NCBI GenBank assembly: GCA_009694725.1
Contig: SICV01000007.1
Coordinates: 1-39,834, forward strand
Direction: 5' to 3'
DNA from: Candidatus Pacearchaeota archaeon
GTDB taxonomy: Archaea > Nanobdellota > Nanobdellia > Pacearchaeales > GW2011-AR1
Length of the DNA stretch: 39,834 nucleotides
The translations under genes were made by a program, and so were the position numbers. This document shows, one piece after another, positions 39,834 to 39,834 of this stretch (position 1 is its first letter; each line of letters starts with the position of its first letter). The notes under the pieces were generated by a model. That model made no database searches, was not told the DNA's origin, and was given only the letters and a program-made list of their open reading frames with translations.

Positions 39834-39834
39834 G

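Overview
The window comes from a small-genome archaeon, most likely of the DPANN group (Woesearchaeota/Pacearchaeota type). The evidence is archaeal-order ribosomal protein operons, an exosome (Rrp4/Rrp41/Rrp42), RpoK, a proteasome alpha subunit, SBDS, SecY with an EMC3/YidC-like partner, TATA boxes 22-24 nt before most start codons (leaderless transcripts), and small secreted or pilin-like proteins of a kind common in DPANN genomes. The lineage is an inference; the 16S gene at 10232-11678 would settle it.

Layout. 1-2671 (minus): the start of cbf5, then a translation cluster (L31e, L39e, S19e, a CRM-domain protein, a stand-alone NFACT-R protein) with two unrecognised small genes. 2710-5700: a pilin-like membrane protein, a 27-residue basic mini-protein with its own promoter and terminator, tRNA-Phe, a two-helix membrane protein, RNase P RNA, two unknown proteins and one gene broken by an in-frame stop. 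5750-12000: the rRNA locus (16S, tRNA-Ala, 23S, all minus), with processing stems around both rRNAs, a probable spacer promoter and a small possible ORF in the spacer. I saw no 5S gene. 12036-14020: a GDYXXLXY protein with a DUF2157 membrane protein. 14052-26971: S2, a two-discoidin-domain secreted protein, RpoK with the exosome operon, an unknown plus-strand gene, SBDS, PsmA, a GT39/GT2 glycosylation pair, an FKBP isomerase, a dockerin-like secreted protein and EMC3. 27113-39834: SecY and one long run of ribosomal protein genes (L15 up to L3, with eIF1 inside), mostly joined by 1-4 base overlaps.

The main discovery is that the 23S gene is interrupted by two group I introns, not the archaeal bulge-helix-bulge type. 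One (7062-7443) sits after the base equivalent to E. coli U1931 and the other (6081-6438) after U2593, both in the ribosome's functional core. P, Q, R and S core elements, an internal guide sequence with the expected U-G wobble and, in the first, a P7 helix with unusual paired bases can be read directly. Neither has room for a homing endonuclease. The U2593 intron appears to end in A instead of the near-invariant G.

Second-tier signals are a 20-base sequence repeated exactly upstream of the rRNA promoter and the mini-protein promoter, structured leaders before S2 and L3 in an otherwise leaderless genome, and a perfect 9-bp inverted repeat overlapping the FKBP TATA box. Most of the window serves one theme: making, checking and supplying ribosomes, plus RNA decay and protein export.
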